Notes: a model not told the origin generated them from the sequence alone. Numbered from the stretch's first letter, positions 8,212-16,777 are shown. The stretch: DNA of 63,781 nucleotides from CAG-557 sp045540315 (GCA_045540315.1 JAZQHA010000012.1:1-63781); one strand, 5' to 3'. Numbers and translations are program-made.

Positions 8212-9195
8212 TTGCGACAAAAAATTAAATCGATAATAGTCTCGATGATTATAACTATATTCGTCACGTCTCCGTTGGCCACAGAGGCAATTGATTCTCC
8301 CAAAATTTCAGTAATTATTCCAGTTTACAATACAGAACGATATCTAGAAGATTGCTTAACGAGTATAGTTGAGCAATCTTTCTCTTCTTTAGAAATTATT
8401 ATTGTGGATGACGGCTCAACCGACGATTCTTTTTTGATAATAAACAGGTATGCAGAAAAAGATGCAAGAATTAAAGTTCTAACGCAAGAAAATAAGGGTG
8501 CGGCAGCTGCGCGCAATGCTGGTTTGGCTGTTGCCACGGGTGAATATGTGGCTTTTATAGATTCGGATGACACCATTGATGAAAACGCTTATGAGATAGC
8601 CTACGAAACAGCCATCGCGACGAATGCGGATGTTGTAATGTTCGGCGAAGATAGAGTAATGGTACAAGATAAAATTTATGACAATGGGTTGGAAGTACTA
8701 TCTTTACCAACATCCATTTTACTATGGAACAAGCTATATAAAAGGAGTTTTTTACAAAGCAATGACTTTAAACTCCCAGAAAATATCCCTTGTTACCACG
8801 ATGAGTGTTTTAACTGTATTGTGTTACCCAAAGCAAAACGTGTAGCGTGCATTAGTGACAAACTGTATCACTACCGAAGGTACCGCGCAGGCTCGATACA
8901 AACAGCCTCTAGCGTGAAGAAAAAGGCCGATAGCATCGTGCGGTCTACACAACTGATTTGTGATAACTGGCGAACAAATGGTTACCTCAAGAATCATGGC
9001 CATCGCTTGTTAAATAAAGTTAACCAAATGTTGTACAGGGTTTTTGGTCGGTTAAATCTCGCTGATAAAAAATTTTACGCAAAAACTTTGTTTAGCTATT
9101 TAAAGGGAAGTGTATATAACGGTGACAATCTGAAGCGGCTTAATCAGTACCAAAAGAGTAGATTAGAATCTTGGACTAAATATGCAAAAATGTAG
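8212..9195 (+). CDS. Family 2 glycosyltransferase with an N-terminal signal peptide
   Basis: 327-aa GT-A fold glycosyltransferase. The nucleotide-sugar domain starts at PKISVIIPVYNTERYLEDCL (about residue 29) and shows IIIVDDGSTDDS, ENKGAAAARNAGL and the metal-binding FIDSDDTID. Oddly, the 28 residues before the domain form a classic signal peptide: a basic start (MRQKIK), a hydrophobic core and LATEA before the domain. Family members normally begin at the PKISVIIP motif. TTG start with GGTGAAGGA upstream. Only 11 nt separate it from the next gene, which has the same oddity. The acceptor is unknown; an uncleaved signal anchor is the main alternative to export. Confidence 0.85.
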   Translation: MRQKIKSIIVSMIITIFVTSPLATEAIDSPKISVIIPVYNTERYLEDCLTSIVEQSFSSLEIIIVDDGSTDDSFLIINRYAEKDARIKVLTQENKGAAAARNAGLAVATGEYVAFIDSDDTIDENAYEIAYETAIATNADVVMFGEDRVMVQDKIYDNGLEVLSLPTSILLWNKLYKRSFLQSNDFKLPENIPCYHDECFNCIVLPKAKRVACISDKLYHYRRYRAGSIQTASSVKKKADSIVRSTQLICDNWRTNGYLKNHGHRLLNKVNQMLYRVFGRLNLADKKFYAKTLFSYLKGSVYNGDNLKRLNQYQKSRLESWTKYAKM

Positions 9196-9206
9196 GAGGC
9201 TATATT

Positions 9207-10487
9207 ATGAAAAGAAAATATCTTTTATTTGTTTTTCTTATGGCATTTATTTCGCATTTTTCATTGGCTTGTGTGGCAGATGCACCCAGAACTTTTGAAT
9301 CTAAGAAAATTACTGTTGTTGGAATGGGTTATGTCGGCCTTGCTAATGCGGTGCTTCTTGCTCAAAATCATGAGGTTTACGCTTTGGATATCGTACCCGA
9401 AAAAATTGAAGCAATTAATAATAAAACCTCGCCATTTGTGGACAAGGATATTGATTTTTACCTAAAAAATAAAACTTTAAATCTAACGGCAACACTGGAT
9501 GAGGCGACGGCATATAAGGATGCAGAGTATGTTGTCATCGCAACACCAACCGATTTTAATACAAAGCAAAACTTTTTTGACACATCCAGCGTGGAAAACA
9601 CAATTCAGCGAGTTTTACATTTCAATCCAAATGCAATAATTGTTATAAAATCAACGATTCCAATTGGCTTTACAGAGTATGCTCGGGAAAAATATCATTG
9701 CAAAAACATTATATTTTCTCCGGAGTTTTTGCGAGAAGGACAAGCTCTTTATGATACGCTGAATCCTTCGAGAATAGTGGTAGGAGTAGATAATAAAGAT
9801 AAAAATTTAAGCGAAAAAGCTCAAGTTTTCGCCGAGCTACTCAAGCAAGGTGCAAAAGATACCAATGTGCCAATATTCTTAACGGGGTTCATGGAAGCTG
9901 AAAGCATAAAACTCTTCTCAAATGCCTATTTGGCAATGCGTGTAGCTTATTTTAACGAGCTAGATACATATTGTGAACTGAACAACTTAAATACCAAGCA
10001 AATTATCGATGGCGTCGGCGCTGATAATCGAATTGGTTCGCACTATAACAATCCGTCTTTTGGCTATGGTGGTTATTGCTTGCCCAAGGATGCAAAACAA
10101 CTTGCTGCGAATTTTCACGATGTACCCAATAACGTCGTAAAAGCTATTGTAGACTCTAACAAAACTAGGAAAAAATTCGTGACGGAAAGGATTTTTCAAC
10201 GTAAACCCAAGACTGTTGGCATATATAAATTAGCAATGAAATCGGGGTCGGATAATTTCAGGCAAAGTGCTATCATCGATGTGATGAAAAAGCTTAAAGC
10301 AAAAGGCATAAACATAATTATTTATGAGCCAACCGTGAAAAAGTCTAAATTTGAAGGCTGTAAAGTTATTAAGGACTTTGACGAGTTTAAGCAAAGTTGC
10401 GATATCATCGTGACTAACAGATATGATGAGACTTTGCATGACGTTAAAGAAAAAGTTTACACCAGGGACGTGTATTGTAGAAACTAA
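9207..10487 (+). CDS. UDP-glucose 6-dehydrogenase-like protein with an N-terminal signal peptide
   Basis: 426-aa member of the UDP-glucose/GDP-mannose dehydrogenase family, which oxidises a nucleotide sugar to the uronic acid using NAD. It has the Rossmann motif ITVVGMGYVGLANAVLL, the central-domain Lys segment AESIKLFSNAYLAMRVAYFN and the active-site Cys in GYGGYCLPKDAKQL, so it looks catalytically intact. The first 32 residues precede the usual start and form a signal peptide (MKRKY, a hydrophobic stretch, VADA before PRTF). A cytoplasmic NAD enzyme would not be expected to carry one. AGGAGG precedes the ATG. It is co-transcribed with the preceding glycosyltransferase. Confidence 0.88.
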   Translation: MKRKYLLFVFLMAFISHFSLACVADAPRTFESKKITVVGMGYVGLANAVLLAQNHEVYALDIVPEKIEAINNKTSPFVDKDIDFYLKNKTLNLTATLDEATAYKDAEYVVIATPTDFNTKQNFFDTSSVENTIQRVLHFNPNAIIVIKSTIPIGFTEYAREKYHCKNIIFSPEFLREGQALYDTLNPSRIVVGVDNKDKNLSEKAQVFAELLKQGAKDTNVPIFLTGFMEAESIKLFSNAYLAMRVAYFNELDTYCELNNLNTKQIIDGVGADNRIGSHYNNPSFGYGGYCLPKDAKQLAANFHDVPNNVVKAIVDSNKTRKKFVTERIFQRKPKTVGIYKLAMKSGSDNFRQSAIIDVMKKLKAKGINIIIYEPTVKKSKFEGCKVIKDFDEFKQSCDIIVTNRYDETLHDVKEKVYTRDVYCRN

Positions 10488-10567
10488 AACAGAAGGCAAA
10501 AATATTTTATGCTAAGCATATTAATAAAGTGACTCAACATATTTTTAGATTTTGTTTTGACTGTAGG

Positions 10568-10595
10568 AAGCTGCCCTTTTTGGGGGAGCTTTTTA
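10568..10595 (+). terminator. Terminator after the glycosyltransferase-dehydrogenase pair
   Basis: AGCTGCCC / GGGGGAGCT stem with one mismatch around a T-rich loop, followed by TTTTTAC. Confidence 0.55.
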
Positions 10596-10643
10596 CAACT
10601 TTAAGCGACCAAGGTATCAACTAAATCGGTTCAAGTATATAAG

Positions 10644-10691
10644 ATGTCCATAATTATTTCGATTTACAATCCAGAAATTAAGATTGAATAG
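10644..10691 (+). pseudogene. Possible remnant of a family 2 glycosyltransferase start
   Basis: A 15-codon reading frame, MSIIISIYNPEIKIE, ends at a TAG. It matches the first strand and loop of GT2 domains; the glycosyltransferase at 8212 reads ISVIIPVYNTERYLE at the same point. The bases match well too (ATAATTATTTCGATTTACAA against GTAATTATTCCAGTTTACAA). No continuation of the domain is visible downstream. I read it as the leftover of a deleted paralogue; chance similarity is possible in so short a stretch. Confidence 0.4.
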
Positions 10692-10784
10692 AATGGTTCG
10701 CTATTTGACATTATGCAAAAACCGCACTTAGCTAGCTGTACTGGCGCGTTTGCAAAATAAAATATATAAATTTTCATTAAATCC

Positions 10785-10813
10785 TTGGCTTTCTTTGTAA
10801 AGTGTGATATTAT
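10785..10813 (+). promoter_or_regulatory. hpf promoter
   Basis: TTGGCT (10785-10790), 17-nt spacer, TATTAT (10808-10813), leaving a leader of about 70 nt before hpf. Confidence 0.6.
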
Positions 10814-10888
10814 ATATTTGAGTCAGATTAATTTTATATTTTTTAAGGCAGCTCAATTATATTTTCTATTTTTTGGGGAGGATGTAAA

Positions 10889-11428
10889 ATGAAAACTGTA
10901 TTCACCGGAAGAAAGGTAAATTTGAGGGATAACTTTAAGGATTTAGCAGAAAAAAAGTTATCTAAGTTCGACAAGCTATTTGATGGCAACGCTTCGGCTG
11001 CCGTAACGGTTACAGTCGAGAAAAATCGTCAGACTGTTGAAGTTACGATTAGGCACGACAGCATGGTTTATCGCGCAGAGTCTACCATGGAGGAAATGAA
11101 TGAAGCACTCGATAAAGTAATAGAGGCTCTTGCAAAACAATTTAGAAAACACAAAGCAAAACTTGCCAAAAAACTTAGAAAAGATTCATTAGAAAATTAC
11201 TTGTCAAACTATGATATAAGCTCGGAAGACTCTGCAGAGGAAAAATATGAGGTTGTTAGAGTTAAGAATTTCCCAGTTAAACCTCTTGATGTTGAAGAAG
11301 CAATTTTACAAATGAACATGATTGGCCATCAATTCTATATGTTTAGAAATCAAAATAATGGCGAAATAAACGTAGTCTACAAGCGCAAAAATGGTGACTA
11401 TGGTTTATTAACGCCGAATGAAGAATAA
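10889..11428 (+). CDS. hpf: Long-form ribosome hibernation promoting factor
   Basis: 179-aa long HPF, which dimerises 70S ribosomes into inactive 100S particles in stationary phase. The N-terminal S30AE domain runs from MKTVFTGRKVNLRDNFKD to about residue 100 and ends in a lysine-rich stretch (RKHKAKLAKKLRKDS). The C-terminal dimerisation domain is recognisable by EVVRVKNFPVKPLDVEEAIL, NMIGHQFYMFRN and INVVYKRKNGDYGLL. GGGGAGG lies 7 nt before the ATG. It is flanked by its own promoter and terminator. Confidence 0.95.
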   Translation: MKTVFTGRKVNLRDNFKDLAEKKLSKFDKLFDGNASAAVTVTVEKNRQTVEVTIRHDSMVYRAESTMEEMNEALDKVIEALAKQFRKHKAKLAKKLRKDSLENYLSNYDISSEDSAEEKYEVVRVKNFPVKPLDVEEAILQMNMIGHQFYMFRNQNNGEINVVYKRKNGDYGLLTPNEE

Positions 11429-11434
11429 AAAAAG

Positions 11435-11464
11435 AAAGGCGCGCGATATAGTGCGCCTTTTTTA
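11435..11464 (+). terminator. hpf terminator
   Basis: AAAGGCGCGC / GTGCGCCTTT, a 10-bp stem with one wobble pair and a 6-nt loop, then TTT. Confidence 0.8.
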
Positions 11465-11676
11465 TATAAAAAAACAGCCCCTTTACAGAGACTACAAAGT
11501 TGACAGAGAGATGGGTATTCAAACCCAAGAAACCGCTTTAACAATTTTTAATCGTGCTCATCGGCCAGCTCGGACACCTCTCCCTTTTATTACATTATAT
11601 GAGACTATAAGCTCAGTATCAAGGCTTTTATATGAATTAAGTCTGCAATAAAATTTTGTTTTGGAAGAACGCTAGA

Positions 11677-11720
11677 ACGGTTAATCACAATGAACGCTTG
11701 ATTAAACGGTTCGTGTAATT
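11677..11720. promoter_or_regulatory. Inverted repeat upstream of the poly-asparagine gene
   Basis: GTTAATCA and TGATTAAAC face each other across about 10 bases within a stretch that also repeats ACGGTT and ACGGTTCG. It could be an operator. The remainder of 11465-11877 shows no gene I can support. Confidence 0.25.
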
Positions 11721-11811
11721 ATGACAAAAAAGAAGTTTAAAACCGAAATAAATCACCTTAAAGATTCAGATGTAAACAAAAATGATGGATTAAAATCGCC
11801 GTAAAAGATTC

Positions 11812-11840
11812 TTGAAAAAAGAAAAATATTGTATTAAAAT
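11812..11840 (+). promoter_or_regulatory. Promoter of the poly-asparagine protein gene
   Basis: TTGAAA (11812-11817), 17-nt spacer, TAAAAT (11835-11840), 38 nt before the GTG start. Confidence 0.55.
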
Positions 11841-11877
11841 AACATTGCACTAATAATAATATTAAAAGGGTGGTATC

Positions 11878-13485
11878 GTGAAGAAAAACATAAAAAAAGA
11901 CAACCTAATTCGCGATGTTTATAAAAAAATCGCATTTAGGTTAGCAAGGAATGTGAAATACACTGAGAAATTTGCCCAAAAATTATTTGCTATTTCTATA
12001 TGCGTGGCGATGGTTCTTTGTACAGTGCCTCTACGTGGGGGGAGTTACGACGTACACGCGGTAGATGACGTTGTGAATGTGAAGATTACTGTGGAGCGGA
12101 CTGGTATTGATGGTGAAGGTAAGCCCATTTACGAACCTACCGCTGATCCCAGCTTAGATACAATACCGGAAGGTTCGTCAGTTAAATTTGCGTGGCCGAA
12201 CGACTACACTCTGAAAGTGGAGTGCATTTCCGTGCGACGAGATGAGGTAGTTCCATGGATCGCGCCGTGGAAAGAGCTAGAATGGACGCTACATAGCGGC
12301 AATGAACTAGTTGGTGGCCTAAAGGAGCAGAGTAGTAACGTACTAACGTTGGTGACAATTAGACCTCAATGTAATGGAGACAACCGTTACGAAACGACTA
12401 GAGGCGGTGATACTGGGGTCCTGTGCTTATTCGAAGAAGCGGCACTGGACTCCCGGGTCGGGTTAGGTGACCATTGGAGGGCCGCGACGAAACCAAGTTT
12501 CGCGGAAACGAAATCGACCGGTACTTACATTTGGTTACCTAACACTACAAGTCTGTGTGGAGCAACACACTTGAGGATCAGGGGAAGCTGTTCAATTGAC
12601 CTGACTTTAGAGGGATTAGGAATGGATACTTGGAGCGCGAGTATGTGCCCGGCCTGTCAGCGATGGCTGAGTGCGGGTACGGAGTCGACAAAGGACGGAC
12701 TCACGATGCGTACAGATGAAACTACTGGTGTTACATCAACGCGTGTTCAGGGTGCTGACGTCAACTTCATCTACGACCAAAATGGTGTGAATGGTTCAGG
12801 TGGACTTTGGTTAGGAGTCGACAATAGCCGCGGAATATTCCCCGACGGTGCTATATTGCATTTTCAGTGGTTGAAAAAGGGAGATCAGGGTTTTGAGGAC
12901 AAGCTACATCAATTAATGGACGAGGATACCCTCCCTGATGTGGATACAGATGCACTCTTATTACTGGATATTGGCGTTACCGACGTGGATGGAAACGCTA
13001 TCTCTGAGTGGGATGGTGTTGTGGAGTGTTACATCCCTGTGCCAGAGGGCTGGACGGAAGAGGATATGGTCGGTACTTTCCTGGCGTCAGGCACGGACGA
13101 AGGTGTGGAGAATATCCGCTTTGACGATATGATTATTCCTGGCTCGGATGAACCTGTGCGAGTTATGGTTCTTCCTTTGAAACACTTTTCGCCATATGCG
13201 GTTTATGATAAGCTTACAGAGAAAGAAAAGTCGCGAGATAATAACAACAACAATAACAATAACAACAACAACAATAACAACAACAACAACAATAACAACA
13301 ACAATAACAACAACAATAACAATAACAACAACAACAATAACAACAACAACAATAACAACAACAATAACAATAACAAAACAGGCGACGCAGTTACAACCGT
13401 CACAATCGCTGGATTCGGTTTGATACTTGTGTTGGCTCTCGGTGTAATGCTTAGCTTGATTATAAAAAAGAACGCTCTTGATTGA
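11878..13485 (+). CDS. Secreted membrane-anchored protein with a 45-residue asparagine tract
   Basis: 535-aa surface protein of unknown function, GTG start after GGGTGG. A long basic N-terminus leads into a signal sequence (KLFAISICVAMVLCTVPL, ending near VHAVDD). The ectodomain, about 400 residues, is rich in Trp, Gly, Thr and acidic residues, has two Cys pairs (LCGATH, MCPACQ) and ends with GTDEGVENIRFDD and VMVLPLKHFSPYAVYDKL, a segment resembling ones found just before sortase anchors in other surface proteins. Then come 45 uninterrupted Asn, KTGDAVTT, one membrane helix and a basic tail KKNALD. The tail has the layout of an LPKTGD sortase signal whose LP has been replaced by NN. The ectodomain reads more GC-rich than its neighbours, which hints at acquisition. 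Confidence 0.85.
   Translation: MKKNIKKDNLIRDVYKKIAFRLARNVKYTEKFAQKLFAISICVAMVLCTVPLRGGSYDVHAVDDVVNVKITVERTGIDGEGKPIYEPTADPSLDTIPEGSSVKFAWPNDYTLKVECISVRRDEVVPWIAPWKELEWTLHSGNELVGGLKEQSSNVLTLVTIRPQCNGDNRYETTRGGDTGVLCLFEEAALDSRVGLGDHWRAATKPSFAETKSTGTYIWLPNTTSLCGATHLRIRGSCSIDLTLEGLGMDTWSASMCPACQRWLSAGTESTKDGLTMRTDETTGVTSTRVQGADVNFIYDQNGVNGSGGLWLGVDNSRGIFPDGAILHFQWLKKGDQGFEDKLHQLMDEDTLPDVDTDALLLLDIGVTDVDGNAISEWDGVVECYIPVPEGWTEEDMVGTFLASGTDEGVENIRFDDMIIPGSDEPVRVMVLPLKHFSPYAVYDKLTEKEKSRDNNNNNNNNNNNNNNNNNNNNNNNNNNNNNNNNNNNNNNNNNNNNNKTGDAVTTVTIAGFGLILVLALGVMLSLIIKKNALD
13240..13374 (+). repeat. AAC/AAT trinucleotide tract
   Basis: 135 bases made only of AAC and AAT codons in irregular order, in frame within the surface protein gene, coding for 45 asparagines. 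The same DNA reads as poly-Leu or mixed Ile/Val on the opposite strand, which creates false reading frames. The mixed codons argue against very recent slippage of a pure repeat. Confidence 0.97.
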
Positions 13486-13540
13486 CAAAAACGATGTTGA
13501 TATCCCCAATTTTATTAAAAATGTAACGAGGTGTATTGTT

Positions 13541-14455
13541 TTGAGTAAAAAAATGTTGAGAGCATTAACTACCTTACCGATTGCTCTTTTATTAGGTTTT
13601 ACCCCTGTTTTTTCAGTCGCTATCGTTGATGAGCCAAGTCATATTGGCGATTCTCAAGAAGTAAGTTGGGTAGAAAATACATATATAGAAGCTGGTAATT
13701 CCTCGCAATACGTTAACACAAAGTCCTCACAGAGTGTAACTATGCGACAAACACCTACACTTAGCCATTCGACGTCAAGTGTTGCATCGATTTACGAGTT
13801 AAATGACATCCCAGTGCAGTCAAACAGAGATTTTTTCAAGGTTGGTATTGACGTATCTTATCATAATAAAGAGATAAATTGGAAGGCTGTTAAGGATTCC
13901 GGCGTCGATTTTGCCCTTATTCGCACTAGCTACGGTTGGGAAGAATGGGACAACCAAACAGACGTACGCTTAAAAGAAAATATAGCTGGTGCAAAAGCTG
14001 CCGGCATACCAATTGGTGCATATCACTGTAGTTATGCCAGAAACCGGAAAGAAGCAAACTTAGAGGCCGACTTCTTTATCGACCGCCTAAAGTGGACCCA
14101 GTGGGAGTATCCAGTTTTTGTCGACATGGAAATGCAAACCCAACGCAACTTAACGAATGCCCAGCGCACGGAGGTTCTATTGACTTTCTTGTACAGGTTG
14201 AAAAAAGCAGGCTATTATACCGGCTATTACACAAACTTGAACTGGACACGTCACATGCTCGATATGAATCGTCTTCGTAGATACGACCTTTGGATTGCTC
14301 AGTGGAATAAAGCCTGTCATTGTACGCACCCATATGGTGTGTGGCAGTTCACAAGTGAAGGCGTTGTTCCAGGGATAGAGGGTGATGTCGACATGAACCT
14401 ATGCTATGTCGATTATCCTTCTATAATCAAAAATGCACATCTAAATGGCTTTTAA
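13541..14455 (+). CDS. Secreted GH25 muramidase (first copy)
   Basis: 304-aa glycoside hydrolase family 25 lysozyme, expected to cut the beta-1,4 bond between MurNAc and GlcNAc in peptidoglycan. A signal peptide (LRALTTLPIALLLGFTPVFS) and a Ser/Thr-rich linker of about 80 residues precede the barrel, which starts at KVGIDVSYHNKEINWKAVKD and contains the catalytic VDMEM (Asp-x-Glu) and YDLWIAQWN strand. No cell-wall binding repeat follows; the protein ends DYPSIIKNAHLNGF. I use the TTG at 13541 because CGAGGTG lies 7 nt upstream; an ATG at 13478 overlaps the previous gene. A close paralogue lies at 41697. Confidence 0.92.
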   Translation: MSKKMLRALTTLPIALLLGFTPVFSVAIVDEPSHIGDSQEVSWVENTYIEAGNSSQYVNTKSSQSVTMRQTPTLSHSTSSVASIYELNDIPVQSNRDFFKVGIDVSYHNKEINWKAVKDSGVDFALIRTSYGWEEWDNQTDVRLKENIAGAKAAGIPIGAYHCSYARNRKEANLEADFFIDRLKWTQWEYPVFVDMEMQTQRNLTNAQRTEVLLTFLYRLKKAGYYTGYYTNLNWTRHMLDMNRLRRYDLWIAQWNKACHCTHPYGVWQFTSEGVVPGIEGDVDMNLCYVDYPSIIKNAHLNGF

Positions 14456-14479
14456 TTAAATTTTTATAAAACAAAAAGT

Positions 14480-14524
14480 ATCCACCTCTCACATTAATAA
14501 AGAGGTGGATATTTATTTTTTTTT
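14480..14524. terminator. Terminator after GH25, possibly bidirectional
   Basis: ATCCACCTCT / AGAGGTGGAT, a perfect 10-bp stem with an 11-nt loop, followed by ATTTATTTTTTTT. It lies between convergent genes. Confidence 0.8.
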
Positions 14525-14528
14525 ATGT

Positions 14529-14780
14529 TTAAGTTGTTGTTAATCGTGCCTGTCGGTCCATGTCTTCCACAACAATATCGAAAATCTCACCTAATGACGC
14601 ACAATACTTAAGCACACTCCAAGGCTCATTGGTGTGAAAATGAATTTTGATTAGATTTTCATCGCCAACTACAAGTAAACAATCTCCATCAAAGTTTAGT
14701 TTGAAGTACTCATTTATAATGTCTTCGTTAAGCTGATGGCCATCAATAAGCAGTTGAACATCATATTTAAACTGCAACAT
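14529..14780 (-). CDS. Stand-alone FakA/YloV linker-domain protein
   Basis: 83-aa protein resembling the middle domain of FakA (YloV), the fatty-acid kinase subunit with a Dak2 ATP domain. The recognisable part is FDGDCLLVVGDENLIKIHFHTNEPWSVLKYCASLGEI, the same pattern as the GDSLVVVGD...VHVHT region of FakA. The kinase domain itself is absent, and small proteins like this are annotated in Clostridia as kinase to dihydroxyacetone kinase. Its ATG shares a base with the upstream stop (TAATG), so it is translationally coupled to the IspH-S1 gene. Function unknown. Confidence 0.7.
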   Translation of the reverse strand: MLQFKYDVQLLIDGHQLNEDIINEYFKLNFDGDCLLVVGDENLIKIHFHTNEPWSVLKYCASLGEIFDIVVEDMDRQARLTTT

Positions 14781-16777
14781 TAGTTTTCCTCAGTCACTTG
14801 CGTCTGTTGAGCTTGCTCTTGCTCGATACTATCCATATCGCTCTTTGAAACTTCCAACAAGGCCTTCATAGAAAGACTAACTCTGTGCTTATCAAAATCA
14901 ACATCGGTAATCATAACCTTGACTATATCTCCGACTGATAATGCATCTGCAGCTTTGGCAATGTGTTTATCGGAAATTTGCGAAATGTGAATTAGACCAT
15001 CGATTCCTGGTAAAATCTTTGCAAAAGCACCAAACTCAGTTAAACCAACAATTTTTGCTTCAACGATTGAGCCAATTGGATAATCATTTTTTAGGCGCTC
15101 CCAGGGATTATCTTCGGCTCTTTTGTAGCCTAAAGAAATACGTTTTGCATCTTTATCAAAACTTTTTATTGTAACCTCAACTTCATCACCAACAGTTAAA
15201 ATTTCTGAAGGATGTTTAATTCGCTCCCAAGAAAGTTCCGAAATATGAATCATACCGTCAACGGGACCTAGGCCGATAAATGCACCGTATGGCGTAAGAG
15301 ACTTAACCTCACCATTAAGAACCTTACCGACTTCTAGCTCATCAAAGAATTTTTCTACTTCTGCAGTTTTAGCATCGTTGAGCACAGAACGGATAGAACC
15401 CACGGCTCTTCTACGCTTTTGGTTGACCTCAATAATTCTAAATTGAACTTCTTTATTTTTTAAACTTTCAAGTGGCTCATTTTTTGAAGCCGTAGCCAAA
15501 GAAGCAGGAATAAATACCTTTACACCGCTCGTTGAGGCCAAAACTCCACCATTTATAACGTCAACAACTTTGCCAGACAAAACAGTGTTATTTTCATGTG
15601 CTTCAATGATTTTATTAAAGCCATTTACAGAATCAACGCGCTTTTTTGACAACATTATTGTGCCATCTTGGTCGTTAGTCCTCATAATTAGAAGCTCTAA
15701 CTCGTCGCCAATTTTAACGATATCCTCAGGTTTTGCATTTGGGTCGTTCGATAACTCAGCTGCTGGAATAAATCCGGCTTGTTTGCGACCAACATCAACA
15801 TAAACCTCATTTGGCGCGATGCCTACAACGATTCCTTTCACTTTATCATCATTGTTAAGTGTTTTCAACGACTCCTCTAGCATCTCTTCAAAGTTCATAT
15901 CCTCGCTCAAATTTACTTGACCTTCTTTCAACATATCTTCCATTTTGTGTTTAACCTCCTCTATAATCTTGGCTGGGGTGGATGCACCAGCTGTAATTCC
16001 TATGACTTTAGAAGTTTTTATTTTATCAATTGGTAAATCATCGAATCTTTCTATTAGGTACGAATCGCAATTCTTCTCGCAAATTGAAAAAAGTTTTGCG
16101 GTATTAGAGCTATTTTTGCCACCGATTACAATCATGGTATCGACTTGCTTCGATAAATTTTCTGCTTCGCTGTGTCTACGTACTGTAGTGTTACATATCG
16201 TATCAAAAACTTTTAAGTTTTTATAAGTAGATTTTAAAATCTCTAAGCAACGTTGCCATCGGTCAACACTAAAAGTTGTTTGTGCGACCACGAAAACATT
16301 TAAATCGATAAAACTCGGGTTATTTTTTATTATGTCCAATAATTCATCAGAATTGTCAAATACAAGAGCGTTTGCAGTGCAATGACCGATTATTCCCTGC
16401 ACTTCTGGGTGAGTTTTATCTCCAGCTATAAGTATAATATCAGAGTCGTGATTGGTGTTGGAAACAATATTATGTATTTTTTTAACGAACGGACAAGTAG
16501 CGTCAACACACCTAATGTTTAGATTTTTAATTTTTTGCATCACATCGTTAGAAACGCCATGCGAGCGAATTACCAAAGTTGTATCTGGGCCTACTTGTTC
16601 CGGGGTTTCCACAGCAAGAACACCGCGTTTAGTTAAGTCCTCAATGATTAATGGGTTATGTATAATTGGACCTAACGTACAGACTTGTTCACCTTGGTTT
16701 ATTAAGTCATACACAGTATCTACCGCTCGGTTTACACCGAAGCAAAAGCCGGCATTTGATGCAACTTTTATGTGCAA
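14780..16777 (-). CDS. ispH: IspH - ribosomal protein S1 fusion
   Basis: 665-aa fusion. Residues about 1-285 are IspH (HMBPP reductase, last step of the MEP isoprenoid pathway), with the three Fe-S cysteines in NAGFCFGVNRA, VDATCPFV and DTICNTTVRRH. The rest carries four S1 RNA-binding repeats (IPAAELS, IPASLAT, DGMIHISELSWERI and DGLIHISQISDKHI mark their ends). Such fusions are known in Clostridia and combine the reductase with an S1-like protein. I start at the TTG at 16777, 9 nt after GGGAGG; an earlier TTG at 16786 directly abuts the ribosome site. Confidence 0.94.
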   Translation of the reverse strand: MHIKVASNAGFCFGVNRAVDTVYDLINQGEQVCTLGPIIHNPLIIEDLTKRGVLAVETPEQVGPDTTLVIRSHGVSNDVMQKIKNLNIRCVDATCPFVKKIHNIVSNTNHDSDIILIAGDKTHPEVQGIIGHCTANALVFDNSDELLDIIKNNPSFIDLNVFVVAQTTFSVDRWQRCLEILKSTYKNLKVFDTICNTTVRRHSEAENLSKQVDTMIVIGGKNSSNTAKLFSICEKNCDSYLIERFDDLPIDKIKTSKVIGITAGASTPAKIIEEVKHKMEDMLKEGQVNLSEDMNFEEMLEESLKTLNNDDKVKGIVVGIAPNEVYVDVGRKQAGFIPAAELSNDPNAKPEDIVKIGDELELLIMRTNDQDGTIMLSKKRVDSVNGFNKIIEAHENNTVLSGKVVDVINGGVLASTSGVKVFIPASLATASKNEPLESLKNKEVQFRIIEVNQKRRRAVGSIRSVLNDAKTAEVEKFFDELEVGKVLNGEVKSLTPYGAFIGLGPVDGMIHISELSWERIKHPSEILTVGDEVEVTIKSFDKDAKRISLGYKRAEDNPWERLKNDYPIGSIVEAKIVGLTEFGAFAKILPGIDGLIHISQISDKHIAKAADALSVGDIVKVMITDVDFDKHRVSLSMKALLEVSKSDMDSIEQEQAQQTQVTEEN

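Noticed and set aside
10488..10888. A raiA-type structured RNA upstream of hpf
   Set aside because: The region has a terminator, a GT2 remnant and a promoter with a short leader; I see no extended conserved fold.
11418..11651. A 77-codon frame starting in the end of hpf
   Set aside because: It contains the hpf terminator, has no ribosome site and no recognisable domain.
13087..13509. Long opposite-strand frames rich in Leu, Ile or Val over the asparagine tract
   Set aside because: They are the mirror of the AAC/AAT repeat. They have no ribosome sites and lie within a gene with clear domains.
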